From: Actinomadura rifamycini DSM 43936 | GTDB taxonomy: Bacteria > Actinomycetota > Actinomycetes > Streptosporangiales > Streptosporangiaceae | DNA length: 64,000 nt | NCBI RefSeq assembly: GCF_000425065.1 | Contig: NZ_AULB01000013.1 | Coordinates: 124,001 to 188,000 of the forward strand | Reading direction: 5' to 3' | In this document: positions 56,979 through 64,000 of the stretch, one piece after another | Layout: each line of letters opens with the position of its first letter | How positions within the stretch are numbered: position 1 is the stretch's first letter | Position numbers and translations under genes: made by a program | The notes under the pieces: generated by a model | Database searches by the model: none | What the model was told of the DNA's origin: nothing | The model's input: the letters and a program-made list of their open reading frames with translations, nothing else

Positions 56979-57842
56979 ATGGACGAGCATGAGCTCCTCG
57001 AGCGCTCCGGCGGCCCGGTCACCCGCAGCGGACTCGTCCGCGATCTGCGCGCGTTGGGCCTGGCCGAAGGCGACATCGTCATGTTCCACACCCGGATGTC
57101 GGCCTTGGGGTACGTCGCGGGCGGCCCCCCGACGGTCATCAACGCGCTGCGGGACGCGGTCGGCGCGGCGGGCACGCTGATGGTCACCTGCGGCTGGAAC
57201 GACGCCCCGCCCTACGAGTTCACCGACTGGCCCGCGGAGTGGCAGGCGGCCGTGCGCGCCGAGCACCCCGCCTACGACCCGCGGGTCAGCGAGGCCGACC
57301 ACCACAACGGCCGCCTCGTCGAGGCACTGCGCCGCTGGCCGGGCGCGGTCCGCAGCCGTCACCCCGACGCCGGCTTCGCCGCGCTCGGCCCGGCGGCCCA
57401 CGCCCTGATGGACGACCACCCGTGGGACGACCCGCACGGCCCCGGCAGCCCGCTGGCCCGCCTCGCCGCCCGGGGCGGCCGGGTGCTGCTGCTGGGCGCA
57501 CCGCTCGACACCCTGACGCTCCTGCACCACGCGGAGGCCCTCGCCGACGCGCCGGGGAAGCGGTTCGTCGACTACGAGCAGCCGATCACCGTGGACGGCG
57601 AGCGCGTCTGGCGGCGCTTCCACGACATCGACTCCGAGAACGGCGCCTTCGACTACACCCCGGTCGTGCCCGAGGGGACGGACCCCTTCGAGGCCATCGC
57701 CCGCGACATGATCGCCGCCGGGCACGGACGCCACGGCCGAGTCGGCGCCGCGACCAGCCACCTCTTCGAGGCCCCCGACGTCGTGACCTTCGGCGTCGAC
57801 TGGATCGAGCGCAAACTCGGACGGCCGGACGGCTCCGCCTAG
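56979..57842 (+). CDS. Aminoglycoside N(3)-acetyltransferase family protein
   Basis: An AAC(3)-fold enzyme (Antibiotic_NAT family) of 287 residues that acetylates an aminoglycoside amine with acetyl-CoA. Family features: GDIVMFHTRMSALGYVAGG near the start, the catalytic-region SRHPDAGFAALGPAA, and LLLGAPLDTLTLLHHAE. The ATG at 56979 is 6 bases after TATTTT, so a leaderless transcript is likely. It lies 52 bases after the beta-lactamase on the same strand, and its stop overlaps the convergent gene. Resistance function is inferred from family only. Confidence 0.88.
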   Translation: MDEHELLERSGGPVTRSGLVRDLRALGLAEGDIVMFHTRMSALGYVAGGPPTVINALRDAVGAAGTLMVTCGWNDAPPYEFTDWPAEWQAAVRAEHPAYDPRVSEADHHNGRLVEALRRWPGAVRSRHPDAGFAALGPAAHALMDDHPWDDPHGPGSPLARLAARGGRVLLLGAPLDTLTLLHHAEALADAPGKRFVDYEQPITVDGERVWRRFHDIDSENGAFDYTPVVPEGTDPFEAIARDMIAAGHGRHGRVGAATSHLFEAPDVVTFGVDWIERKLGRPDGSA

Positions 57843-58294
57843 GGAAGCCGCGCCCCCAGCGCCCGCACCGACCAGTCGAACACCTCCGCCAGGCTCTCCG
57901 GCGGCGACCAGCCGTTGACCACGGAGAGGAGCGCGAAGCAGCGCTCGCGGCGCGGGTCGCCGGCGGTCTCCAGGCGCTCCAGCAGTCGACGGCGGAGTTC
58001 CACGCCGTCGGGCCGACCCAGGAGGCGCGCGTAGTGGGCCGTGAGGGCGGCGACGACCGCGTCGGCCTCGGGCGACAGCGGGTCCGTCCCGGCCTCCAGG
58101 GCCGGGGCGACCTCGGCGCGGACGAGCGCCCCGAGGTCGGGCCGCGGCACGGTCCCCTCGCCGCGCTCGGCCGCCTCGTCCGTCACCAGCCGCCGCACGA
58201 CCGCGCGGAACCCCGGGTCCTGGGACGGCTCGGCCGGCTCCGCCCACGCGCGGACCTGCTCGCCCGTCGGATTCTCGGGCGGCTCGGGGGTCAT
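57839..58294 (-). pseudogene. Remnant of a MerR-type regulator (C-terminal domain only)
   Basis: A 151-residue frame matching the C-terminal effector part of actinobacterial MerR-like regulators (ERCFALLSVVNGWSPPESLA and VFDWSVRALG resemble the usual ending). The N-terminal MerR helix-turn-helix is absent; in-frame stops and the DUF6461 gene lie where it would be. ATG 58294 has no ribosome site. The 3' end overlaps the AAC(3) stop by 4 bases. It is either a truncated remnant or a small stand-alone ligand-binding protein; the family link is from memory. Confidence 0.5.
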
Positions 58295-58422
58295 CGTGCG
58301 GCCGAGCCCGGGGCCGACGCCGTATACGGCTCACACGACCTTCATCTCTGACCACTCCAGGCCACGTCCCGTCCGCAATAGCACGCCCCCCACCGGGCCC
58401 GCCTTCTGCCACGGTGATCACC

Positions 58423-59070
58423 ATGGCGCCCACCGCGACGGACTACCAGTGGATCAGCGAGTACCGGGAACTGGTCGAGGGGTACTGCGCAACCCTGGTC
58501 AGAGGGATCACCGTGCAGCAGTTCCTGCAAGGCTTGCAGGCCGAGCCCCTGGGAGACCTCTCCGGCTATGAGGACCTGGACCAGCGGACCACGGAATTGT
58601 TCACCGAGTTCCGGCGAAACCGCGCCGTCGGTCGCCGATACCTGATCGGGGCCACCGGCGTCTCTGGGGACCAGGACGAGTGGGTTCTTGGCTTGGAACG
58701 GCACGGTGGCCTAGGTGTTACGGACCGGCTCGCGGCGCCGCTGTCGCGAGGCACCCGCCTGGTCTCCCACTTCCGCAACGTCAACGCGGTCGACCGGTTT
58801 CACTGGTACGAGGACGGCGAACCCCGGACCCGGTTCGAGCCGATCTTCGCGACCCGTCGGGAAGGATCCACACCGGACGAACTCGTGGAAGTGATGACAG
58901 AGGTGGGCTTCGACCTGCCGAGCGGGGACGAGCCCGACTCCTCCGTGCACACCGCGGCCACGTTTGCCCTGGCCGAGCGGCTAACCGGGGTCCGCCTCAC
59001 CCCGGACCTGCTCGACAAGGCGACCTTCACCGCCGGGCTCGTGCCGCAGAACGCGGTCAGGAAGCCCTGA
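58423..59070 (+). CDS. DUF6461-like protein
   Basis: A 215-residue protein of unknown function. The opening (DYQWISEYRELVEGYCATLV, then RGITVQQFLQGL) matches the actinobacterial DUF6461 pattern (family name from memory); the C-terminal third (AATFALAERLTGVRLTPDLL) is also typical. A GTG at 58414 is an alternative start. GC content is lower than in neighbouring genes (about 62 percent by eye), which may mean recent acquisition. Its last codons overlap the convergent gene at 59057 by 14 bases. Confidence 0.68.
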   Translation: MAPTATDYQWISEYRELVEGYCATLVRGITVQQFLQGLQAEPLGDLSGYEDLDQRTTELFTEFRRNRAVGRRYLIGATGVSGDQDEWVLGLERHGGLGVTDRLAAPLSRGTRLVSHFRNVNAVDRFHWYEDGEPRTRFEPIFATRREGSTPDELVEVMTEVGFDLPSGDEPDSSVHTAATFALAERLTGVRLTPDLLDKATFTAGLVPQNAVRKP

Positions 59071-59284
59071 CCGCATCCTCGAACGCGCCAGGGGAGCCGA
59101 AAAACCGCGTCACCCGTTCCGCCGCGGCAGGTTCCGCCACGGCGAGCATCTCCAGCAGGCCGTCACTGGAGGACGCCGAGATGTGGACGCGACCCGTCGC
59201 GCGCCACACGCCGTCCCGGTCCCGTGCGATCGTCCACTCGGGGAAAAGCCGCCGGAGGAAGAGCAGCAGCACGTCCTCGCTCAC
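59057..59284 (-). CDS. Small protein coupled to the HATPase gene
   Basis: A 75-residue protein starting at GTG 59284, overlapping the stop of the HATPase gene (GTGA). It has an N-terminal amphipathic helix (DVLLLFLRRLFPEWTIAR), then WRATGRVHISASSS and a C-terminal helical part. It resembles small proteins seen in Streptomyces-type anti-sigma/XRE gene groups, but I cannot name the family. Translational coupling suggests that it works with the HATPase. Confidence 0.6.
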   Translation of the reverse strand: MSEDVLLLFLRRLFPEWTIARDRDGVWRATGRVHISASSSDGLLEMLAVAEPAAAERVTRFFGSPGAFEDAVRAS

Positions 59285-59670
59285 GCGGGCACCGGTTCGA
59301 GTTCGGCCCACACGACCTTCCCGCCCTCGCTCAGCGGACGGGTGCCCCAGCGGCGCACGAGCGCCTCGACGAGCAGCAGCCCGCGCCCCGACTCGGCGGC
59401 GAGGTCCACCGGACGGACGACGGGCGGTTCGTCCGACACGTCCCACGCCTCGACCACGGCCGCGCCGTCGTCCCGCCGGTAGGCCCGCACGACGACGGGG
59501 TCGCCCGCCCGCGACCCGTGCCGGATCGCGTTCGCCGCCAGTTCGCCGACCACCGTCCGCGCGACGCAGTCGTCCAATCTCCATGCCCCGAACGTCACCG
59601 CGACGAAGTCGCGCACCTGCTTCACCGCCCCCGGATTCGCCTTGATCACGAGGATCGCCGACTCGGACAT
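59281..59670 (-). CDS. HATPase_c domain protein (anti-sigma/RsbW-like)
   Basis: A 129-residue single-domain GHKL ATPase. The N-box is VVGELAANAIRHG, G1 is WDVSDEPP, and G2 is SGRGLLLVEAL. These proteins act as serine kinases on anti-anti-sigma factors or regulate differentiation in actinobacteria, where many copies exist. ATG 59670 follows GGAGGTGA. It is divergent from an XRE/DUF5753 regulator. Confidence 0.85.
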   Translation of the reverse strand: MSESAILVIKANPGAVKQVRDFVAVTFGAWRLDDCVARTVVGELAANAIRHGSRAGDPVVVRAYRRDDGAAVVEAWDVSDEPPVVRPVDLAAESGRGLLLVEALVRRWGTRPLSEGGKVVWAELEPVPA

Positions 59671-59794
59671 ACAACCGTCACCTCCGATTTTCTGTGACTC
59701 CAAGCACAGGATTCGCTGCGGTGAGTAGCGTCACCAGGGAAGTGGCTGGTCACAAACGCATCGGTGTCATGCGCTGTCCCCCTGGAGGTTCTCC

Positions 59795-60574
59795 ATGGCT
59801 ACGAGGAAGCCCACCCCCCAGACGCTCGCCTTCGGGGCGGAGGTCGCCCGCCAGCGCAAGGAGCGCGAACTCTCGCGGGTCGAACTCGCCAAGCTCGCCG
59901 CCGTGACCCGCTCGTACATCGCCCAGGTGGAGCTCGGTACGACCCGGTGCCGCCAGGACTTCGCGGAGCGGCTGGACGCGGCCATGAAATGCGCGCCGAC
60001 TCTGGTGGACGCCTGGACCGATCTCCTGAGTTCGGCCTCGTATCCCAAGTTCTTCGTGGACTACCCCAAGGCCGAAGCCACCGCCGTCCTCCTGCGCGCA
60101 TACGAACTCACGGTGGTGTACGGGCTCTTCCAGACCGAGGCGTACATGCGTGCGCTGCTTGACACGGAACAGGCCGTCGAAGCCCGTCTCAAGCGCCAGG
60201 CGATCTTGAAGCGGCAGCATCCACCCAAGGTGAGCGTGGTACTCAACGAACTTGTTCTGCACACCGAGGTTGGTGGCCCGGCCGTGATGAAAGAGCAGTG
60301 CGAGCGGCTCATCGAAGTGGCGGCGCTCGAGAATATCGTCCTGCAGGTCGCGCCTACCGGGCGTTACTGGGATTTGGATGGCTCATTCAACTTGGCTACT
60401 CAGGCAACGGGGGAGGAGTTGGCCTACATGGCCGCTGCGCGGGGTGGGCTGACTACCAGCGATCCCGCCGATATCTTGTACGTCGTCAGCGCGTTCTCCT
60501 CTATTCAGGCACACGCGTTGAGTCCCAGCGAGTCCATTGAGTTAATCCGAAAGGTGGCCGCCCGATGGAACTGA
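59795..60574 (+). CDS. XRE-family helix-turn-helix protein with DUF5753 domain
   Basis: A 259-residue regulator: N-terminal lambda-repressor-like helix-turn-helix (RKERELSRVELAKLAAVTRS, YIAQVELGTTR) and a C-terminal DUF5753 domain (VYGLFQTEAYMRALL, LNELVLHTEVGG, LQVAPTGRYWDLDGSFNLA). It follows CCTGGAGG at ATG 59795. A DUF397 gene overlaps its end by 10 bases. XRE/DUF397 pairs regulate development and secondary metabolism in Streptomyces, as a toxin-antitoxin-like or activator-repressor system. Confidence 0.92.
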   Translation: MATRKPTPQTLAFGAEVARQRKERELSRVELAKLAAVTRSYIAQVELGTTRCRQDFAERLDAAMKCAPTLVDAWTDLLSSASYPKFFVDYPKAEATAVLLRAYELTVVYGLFQTEAYMRALLDTEQAVEARLKRQAILKRQHPPKVSVVLNELVLHTEVGGPAVMKEQCERLIEVAALENIVLQVAPTGRYWDLDGSFNLATQATGEELAYMAAARGGLTTSDPADILYVVSAFSSIQAHALSPSESIELIRKVAARWN

Positions 60575-60741
60575 TCAACTGGCGGAAGTCGCGGCAGAGC
60601 GGATCGCAGGGTGACGCGTGCGTGGAGGTTGCTGCGCTGCCTGACGGCGTCGGAGTCCGGGACAGCAAGGATCCGGGGGGTGGGTATCTCGTGCTCGGTC
60701 GTGTTGCGTTTCGGAACTTGCTCGACGGGCTGAAGCGGTGA
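60565..60741 (+). CDS. DUF397 domain protein
   Basis: A 58-residue partner of the XRE regulator, starting at ATG 60565 inside its end. The family pattern is plain: NWRKSRQSGSQGDACVEVA, VGVRDSKDPGGGYLVL and FRNLLDGLK. In Streptomyces DUF397 proteins (such as BldB relatives and Scr2) bind and modulate the XRE protein. It is too short to appear in coarse gene calling. Confidence 0.92.
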   Translation: MELINWRKSRQSGSQGDACVEVAALPDGVGVRDSKDPGGGYLVLGRVAFRNLLDGLKR

Positions 60742-60950
60742 GAGCGCGTAGTTCCGCAGGTGGCGGAGCGCGAGGGCGGCGTGCGGGCCCTCGGTGACCA
60801 GCGTGGAACGGCCGGCGGAAAGGATCTCGTCGAGCCGGTCGGACTCCGTCGAAGACGTCCATGGCCGCCCTTTGGCCGGACCACAGTCGGTTCGGCCAAA
60901 GGGCGGCACCGGTTTGTGCGGGCGGGTGCTGTGCCGCCCCTTGGCGGCTG
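60742..60950. other. Intergenic region with a long hairpin
   Basis: No gene is supported. A perfect 14-base-pair stem (arms GCCGCCCTTTGGCC at 60864-60877 and GGCCAAAGGGCGGC at 60894-60907) with a 16-base loop and a second hairpin GCCGCC/GGCGGC (60933-60948) lie between the convergent DUF397 and DUF1579 genes and may serve as terminators. The minus-strand stretch 60742-60870 can be read as protein but has no start signals. Confidence 0.55.
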
Positions 60951-61376
60951 TCAGATGCGGGTCGAGGTGGAGGCGTAACCGCCGCCGCCGGGGTAGACCC
61001 ACTCGCCGGTGAGGGTGTTGCCGTCGGCGCTGAAGGTGCCGTCGTAGTAGGCGGGGCTGCCCTTGGCTCCGGCCCAGATGGTCAGCTTGTCGCCCTCCAG
61101 TTCGTAGACGTAGTCGAAGGTGTTGCCCGCCGAGTCGTAGTACCGCGACACCACGTCGGTCCCCGTCGGCTCACCGAACGGGCGCAGGTTGCCGATGACC
61201 TCCATGCCGGTGACGGGCTCGCCGAACTGGGTGAGCTCGACGTGCTGGAGCAGGAAGAACCCGCCGGGCATCCACTCGTAGCGGACGGTCCCCTCCGCGC
61301 CGCCGGTGACGTCCCAGGTGCCGACCAGGCGGTCGAGGGCCTTCACTGCGGTGCTGGGCTGCTGCGTCTCGGTCAT
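60951..61376 (-). CDS. DUF1579-like lipocalin-fold protein
   Basis: A 141-residue beta-rich protein (LVGTWDVTGGAEGTVRYEWM, GNTFDYVYELEGDKLTIWAG, TLTGEWVYPGGGGY), like the DUF1579/SnoaL-neighbour family often encoded near ECF sigma factors with DGPF proteins. ATG 61376 has AGGAGG upstream. It is divergent from the DUF998 gene, with a perfect CRP-type site between. Function unknown. Confidence 0.75.
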   Translation of the reverse strand: MTETQQPSTAVKALDRLVGTWDVTGGAEGTVRYEWMPGGFFLLQHVELTQFGEPVTGMEVIGNLRPFGEPTGTDVVSRYYDSAGNTFDYVYELEGDKLTIWAGAKGSPAYYDGTFSADGNTLTGEWVYPGGGGYASTSTRI

Positions 61377-61443
61377 GTCGTCCTCCTGTGCGGTTGCTTG
61401 CCGGTACCTCGGAGCCCCCAGCCGGGCTTTGACGTCCAATGGG

Positions 61444-61459
61444 TGTGATCTGAATCACA
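61444..61459. promoter_or_regulatory. Perfect CRP-type site
   Basis: TGTGA-TCTGAA-TCACA fits the CRP consensus TGTGA-N6-TCACA at every defined position. It lies 68 bases from the DUF1579 start and 73 bases from the DUF998 start, in the middle of the divergent promoter region, so it could control both transcription units. Confidence 0.75.
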
Positions 61460-61531
61460 GTCGGACGGCGTCAAGAAGTTCGGTGCGGGTCCGAGGTAGC
61501 GGGCGAGAACCCACCGACAAGGGAGGACGTC

Positions 61532-62173
61532 ATGACCGCCACCGCCGTTCCCGTCCGCGAGACCGTTCGGACGTCCGGGCGCCTGCTGCTCGCGGGAGCG
61601 CTGGCCGGGCCGCTCTTCTTCGCCTCGGCGATCGCGCAGATGCTCACCCGCGAGGGCTTCGACATCACCCGGCACCCCATCAGCCAGCTGTCCACCGGCG
61701 ACTTGGGGTGGATCCAGATCCTCACCTTCGTCCTGGCGGGGGCGGGCGCGCTGGGGCTGGCCGCCGGCGTCCGGCGCACGCTCACCGAGGGGCTCGGACG
61801 GCGGGCGCTGCCGATCCTGGTGGGCGTCTTCGGCGCCGGGCTGGTGGCGGCCGGGGTCTTCACCATGGACCCCGAAAAGGGCTTCCCGGCCGGTACCCCC
61901 GAGGGGCTGGTCGCGCAGATGTCCTGGCACGGCGTCGCGCACTCGGCCGCCGCGGCGGTGGCGTTCGCCGCGCTGGCCGCCGCGGCGATCGTGCTGGCGG
62001 TCCGGTGCGCCCGCCGCCGGGCCACGGCTCCCGCCGTGCTGAGCGGTGTCGCCGCGCTGGTGCTGCTGGTGCCGATGACGCCCGCCCACATGAGCATCCA
62101 GATCGCGGTGAACGGCGCGGTCGCCTTCACCTGGACGACCGTGCTCGCGGTGTGGCTGCGGCGCGCCGCCTGA
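61532..62173 (+). CDS. DUF998 family membrane protein
   Basis: A 213-residue protein with six predicted helices. The motif FDITRHPISQLSTGDLGWIQ after helix 1 and the FTMDPEKGFPAGTPEG loop are typical of actinobacterial DUF998 proteins. Function unknown. ATG 61532 follows GGGAGGACG. It is the first gene of a likely operon with the DGPF protein and sigma factor, 45 bases ahead of the next gene. Confidence 0.85.
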   Translation: MTATAVPVRETVRTSGRLLLAGALAGPLFFASAIAQMLTREGFDITRHPISQLSTGDLGWIQILTFVLAGAGALGLAAGVRRTLTEGLGRRALPILVGVFGAGLVAAGVFTMDPEKGFPAGTPEGLVAQMSWHGVAHSAAAAVAFAALAAAAIVLAVRCARRRATAPAVLSGVAALVLLVPMTPAHMSIQIAVNGAVAFTWTTVLAVWLRRAA

Positions 62174-62217
62174 CGCGACCGTAACGTTGCCCGCGACGAC
62201 CGATCGAAGGATTCACG

Positions 62218-62589
62218 ATGAAGTACCTGCTGCTGGCCTACACTCCGGCCGCCGCGTGGGACGCCGCCACCGCCGACGTCCCCTCGGAGGAGGCGCTGGC
62301 CGCGTTCGCGACCTACCGGAAGCTGGAGGAGGAGCTGATCGCGTCCGGTGAGTTCGTGACCAGCGAGGGCCTGGGGCATCCGGCGGTCAGCACCACCGTC
62401 CGCCGCGACGGCGGCACGGTGGTCGCCACCGACGGCCCCTTCGCCGAGCTGAAGGAGGTCCTGGCCAGCTTCGCCGTGATCGACGTGACGGGCCGGGAGC
62501 GCGCCGTCGAGATCGCCGCGCGCATCGTCGAGGCGCTCGGCGAACCGATCGAGATCCGCCCGATCATGGGCGAGGACTTCGGGGCGTGA
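62218..62589 (+). CDS. YCII/DGPF domain protein
   Basis: A 123-residue dimeric alpha-beta barrel protein with the name-giving DGPFAELKE motif and the MKYLLLAY opening. DGPF proteins accompany ECF42 sigma factors, where they may act in stress responses. It overlaps the sigma factor gene by GTGA. Confidence 0.92.
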   Translation: MKYLLLAYTPAAAWDAATADVPSEEALAAFATYRKLEEELIASGEFVTSEGLGHPAVSTTVRRDGGTVVATDGPFAELKEVLASFAVIDVTGRERAVEIAARIVEALGEPIEIRPIMGEDFGA

Positions 62590-63824
62590 ACCGGGAGCTC
62601 GAGCACCTGCTGCGCACCGAGGCGCCGCAGGTGCTCGGCGCGCTCGTCCGCCGCTTCGGCCGGTTCGACGTCGCCGAGGACGCGGTGCAGGAGGCGCTGC
62701 TGGCAGCGAGCCGCAGTTGGCCGGACGAGGGCGTCCCGGAGAACCCGCGGAGCTGGCTCATCCGTGTCGGGTACCGGCGCATGGTCGACCTGATCCGCTC
62801 CGACCATGCCCGCCACCGCCGCGAGCGGGAGGTCGGCGCGGCAGAGTCGGCGATGCAGGCACCCGAGCGCCGGGCGGGCCCCGTCCGCGAGACCGACGAC
62901 AGCCTGACCCTGCTGCTGCTGTGCTGCCATCCGGTGCTGGAGCCAGCCTCCCAGGTGGCGCTCACGCTGCGGGCGGTCGGCGGCCTGACCACCGCCGAGA
63001 TCGCCCGCGCCCACGGGACGACCGAGTCCACCATGGGCGCCCGGATCAGCCGCGCCAAGCAGCGGCTGGCCCGCGCCGGAGCGCGCTTCGCGCCGCCCAC
63101 CGACGCCGACCGCGACGGACGCATCGCCGCCGTGATGCGGGTGCTCTACCTGGTCTTCAACGAGGGCTACACCGCCACCTCCGGCGACCGGCTCGCCCGG
63201 GTCGACCTGACCCGCGAGGCGATCCGGCTGACCCGCATGCTGTGCGCCGCGCTGCCCGGCGACGCCGAGGCGACCGGTCTGCTGGCGCTGATGCTGCTCA
63301 CCGAGTCCAGGCGCACCGCCCGCACCGACGGCGGCGACCTGGTCCCCCTGCACGAGCAGGACCGCACCCGGTGGGACCGCGACCTGATCGCCGAGGGCAC
63401 CGCCCTCATCGACGGCGTCTGGAACCGCGACCGGCCGGGGCCCTACCAGATCCAGGCCGCCATCGCCGCCGTGCACGCCGCGGCGTCCTCGCCCGACGAA
63501 ACCGAATGGGCCCAGATCGCCGTGCTGTATCTGTGGCTCGAACGGCTCACTCCTACGGCGCCGGTCCGGCTCAGCCGCGTGGTGGCGGTCGCGCACGCCT
63601 ACGGTCCGGCCCGCGGTCTGGCGCTCCTGGACGACCTGGTCCGGCGCCACCGCCTGGACCTGGATCCGCTCGCCGGGCAGCGCGAGCACGCGGTCCGCGC
63701 CCACCTGCTCCAGATGACCGGCGACACCGCGCGCGCGGCCGACCTCTACCGCCGGGCGGCCGACCTGACCGGGAACGAGGTCGAGAAGCGCTACCTGCTC
63801 GGCAAGGCCGACGGCCTCGGCTGA
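62586..63824 (+). CDS. ECF42-group RNA polymerase sigma factor with C-terminal TPR-like domain
   Basis: A 412-residue sigma factor. Region 2 reads RFGRFDVAEDAVQEALLAA and NPRSWLIRVGYRRMVDLIRS; region 4 reads LTTAEIARAHGTTESTMGAR and ISRAKQRL. The C-terminal 230 residues form the helical, TPR-like extension that defines group ECF42 (FNEGYTAT, ALLDDLVRRHRLDLDPL). No anti-sigma factor is nearby, as expected: these are thought to be regulated by their own C-terminal domain. GTG 62586 overlaps the DGPF gene. Confidence 0.93.
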   Translation: MNRELEHLLRTEAPQVLGALVRRFGRFDVAEDAVQEALLAASRSWPDEGVPENPRSWLIRVGYRRMVDLIRSDHARHRREREVGAAESAMQAPERRAGPVRETDDSLTLLLLCCHPVLEPASQVALTLRAVGGLTTAEIARAHGTTESTMGARISRAKQRLARAGARFAPPTDADRDGRIAAVMRVLYLVFNEGYTATSGDRLARVDLTREAIRLTRMLCAALPGDAEATGLLALMLLTESRRTARTDGGDLVPLHEQDRTRWDRDLIAEGTALIDGVWNRDRPGPYQIQAAIAAVHAAASSPDETEWAQIAVLYLWLERLTPTAPVRLSRVVAVAHAYGPARGLALLDDLVRRHRLDLDPLAGQREHAVRAHLLQMTGDTARAADLYRRAADLTGNEVEKRYLLGKADGLG

Positions 63825-63854
63825 GCGGCAGGGACGCCGGCCCGCGGTGACCGC

Positions 63855-63890
63855 GTGCCGCTCCGAAGGGGACGGGCGGGGGAGCGGCAC
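63855..63890. terminator. Bidirectional terminator-like hairpin
   Basis: Arms GTGCCGCTCC and GGAGCGGCAC with a 16-base loop, 31 bases after the sigma factor stop and ahead of a convergent gene. Confidence 0.6.
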
Positions 63891-63932
63891 CGGCCCGGGC
63901 GGAGCGGCCGCCGGGCTCGGTGCCGCGCCAGG

Positions 63933-64000
63933 TCAGGTCCAGGAGGTGCCGGCGGGCTCCTTGATGGCCGCGTTGAGACGGTTGAACATGTTCGTCACGC
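63933..64000 (-). CDS. Partial gene, C-terminal 21 codons
   Basis: The minus strand reads VTNMFNRLNAAIKEPAGTSW followed by one more residue (T) and a stop (complement of 63933-63935). The pattern of an NMFNRLN helix near the very C-terminus is like carboxymuconolactone decarboxylase/AhpD-family proteins, but 21 residues are too few for certainty. The start lies beyond the window. Confidence 0.4.
   Translation of the reverse strand, partial: VTNMFNRLNAAIKEPAGTSWT

Overview
This window is a high-GC (about 70 percent or more) actinomycete chromosome segment. GTG starts, tightly overlapping ATGA, GTGA and TGATG junctions, apparently leaderless genes, a mycothiol-type maleylpyruvate isomerase, a BlaC-like beta-lactamase and an XRE/DUF397 pair all point to a filamentous actinobacterium. 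The gene content fits the Streptosporangiales, perhaps Actinomadura-like (inference; no 16S rRNA is present).

Layout. 1-4356: the 3' end of ureC, then ureF, ureG and ureD, translationally coupled to two fluoride-channel genes (crcB). 4389-5380: a TetR regulator and a small membrane protein behind a perfect operator. 5469-10127: a four-gene gentisate catabolic operon on the minus strand with a divergent IclR regulator. 10223-12640: a RibD-like reductase, then a lower-GC, gene-poor patch bounded by a degenerate copy of the tRNA-Arg 3' half and the intact tRNA-Arg(CCG); it looks like the scar of an integrative element. 12682-18547: a stand-alone receiver protein, an ArgS-derived anticodon-binding protein, lysA, hom, thrC and thrB (lysine and threonine synthesis). 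19003-32961: rho with a long charged insert, a histidine kinase and a LuxR regulator separated by three unrelated minus-strand genes, rpmE behind a SigR-type promoter, prfA, prmC, a Sua5 protein with a repeat tail, a DUF2207 protein, and a WecA-like transferase. 32209-40558: the complete ATP synthase operon and a DUF2550 gene.

40689-64000 is more accessory: an M28 peptidase, cobalamin adenosyltransferase, GMC oxidoreductase, an unlisted 36-residue basic peptide, aldehyde dehydrogenase, carotenoid oxygenase with PadR, repeated pairs of a transcription factor with an NAD(P)-binding oxidoreductase, a TetR/site-2 protease operon, a class A beta-lactamase next to an AAC(3) aminoglycoside acetyltransferase, an ATPase/XRE/DUF397 module, and an ECF42 sigma-factor cluster beside a perfect CRP-type site.

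Several regulatory sites are explicit in the sequence: TetR-type inverted repeats at 4389, 24053 and 50019, IclR-type repeats at 9347, tandem operator-like repeats at 48491, a LysR-type palindrome at 55015, CRP-type sites at 32153 and 61444, and strong bidirectional hairpin terminators between most convergent gene pairs.
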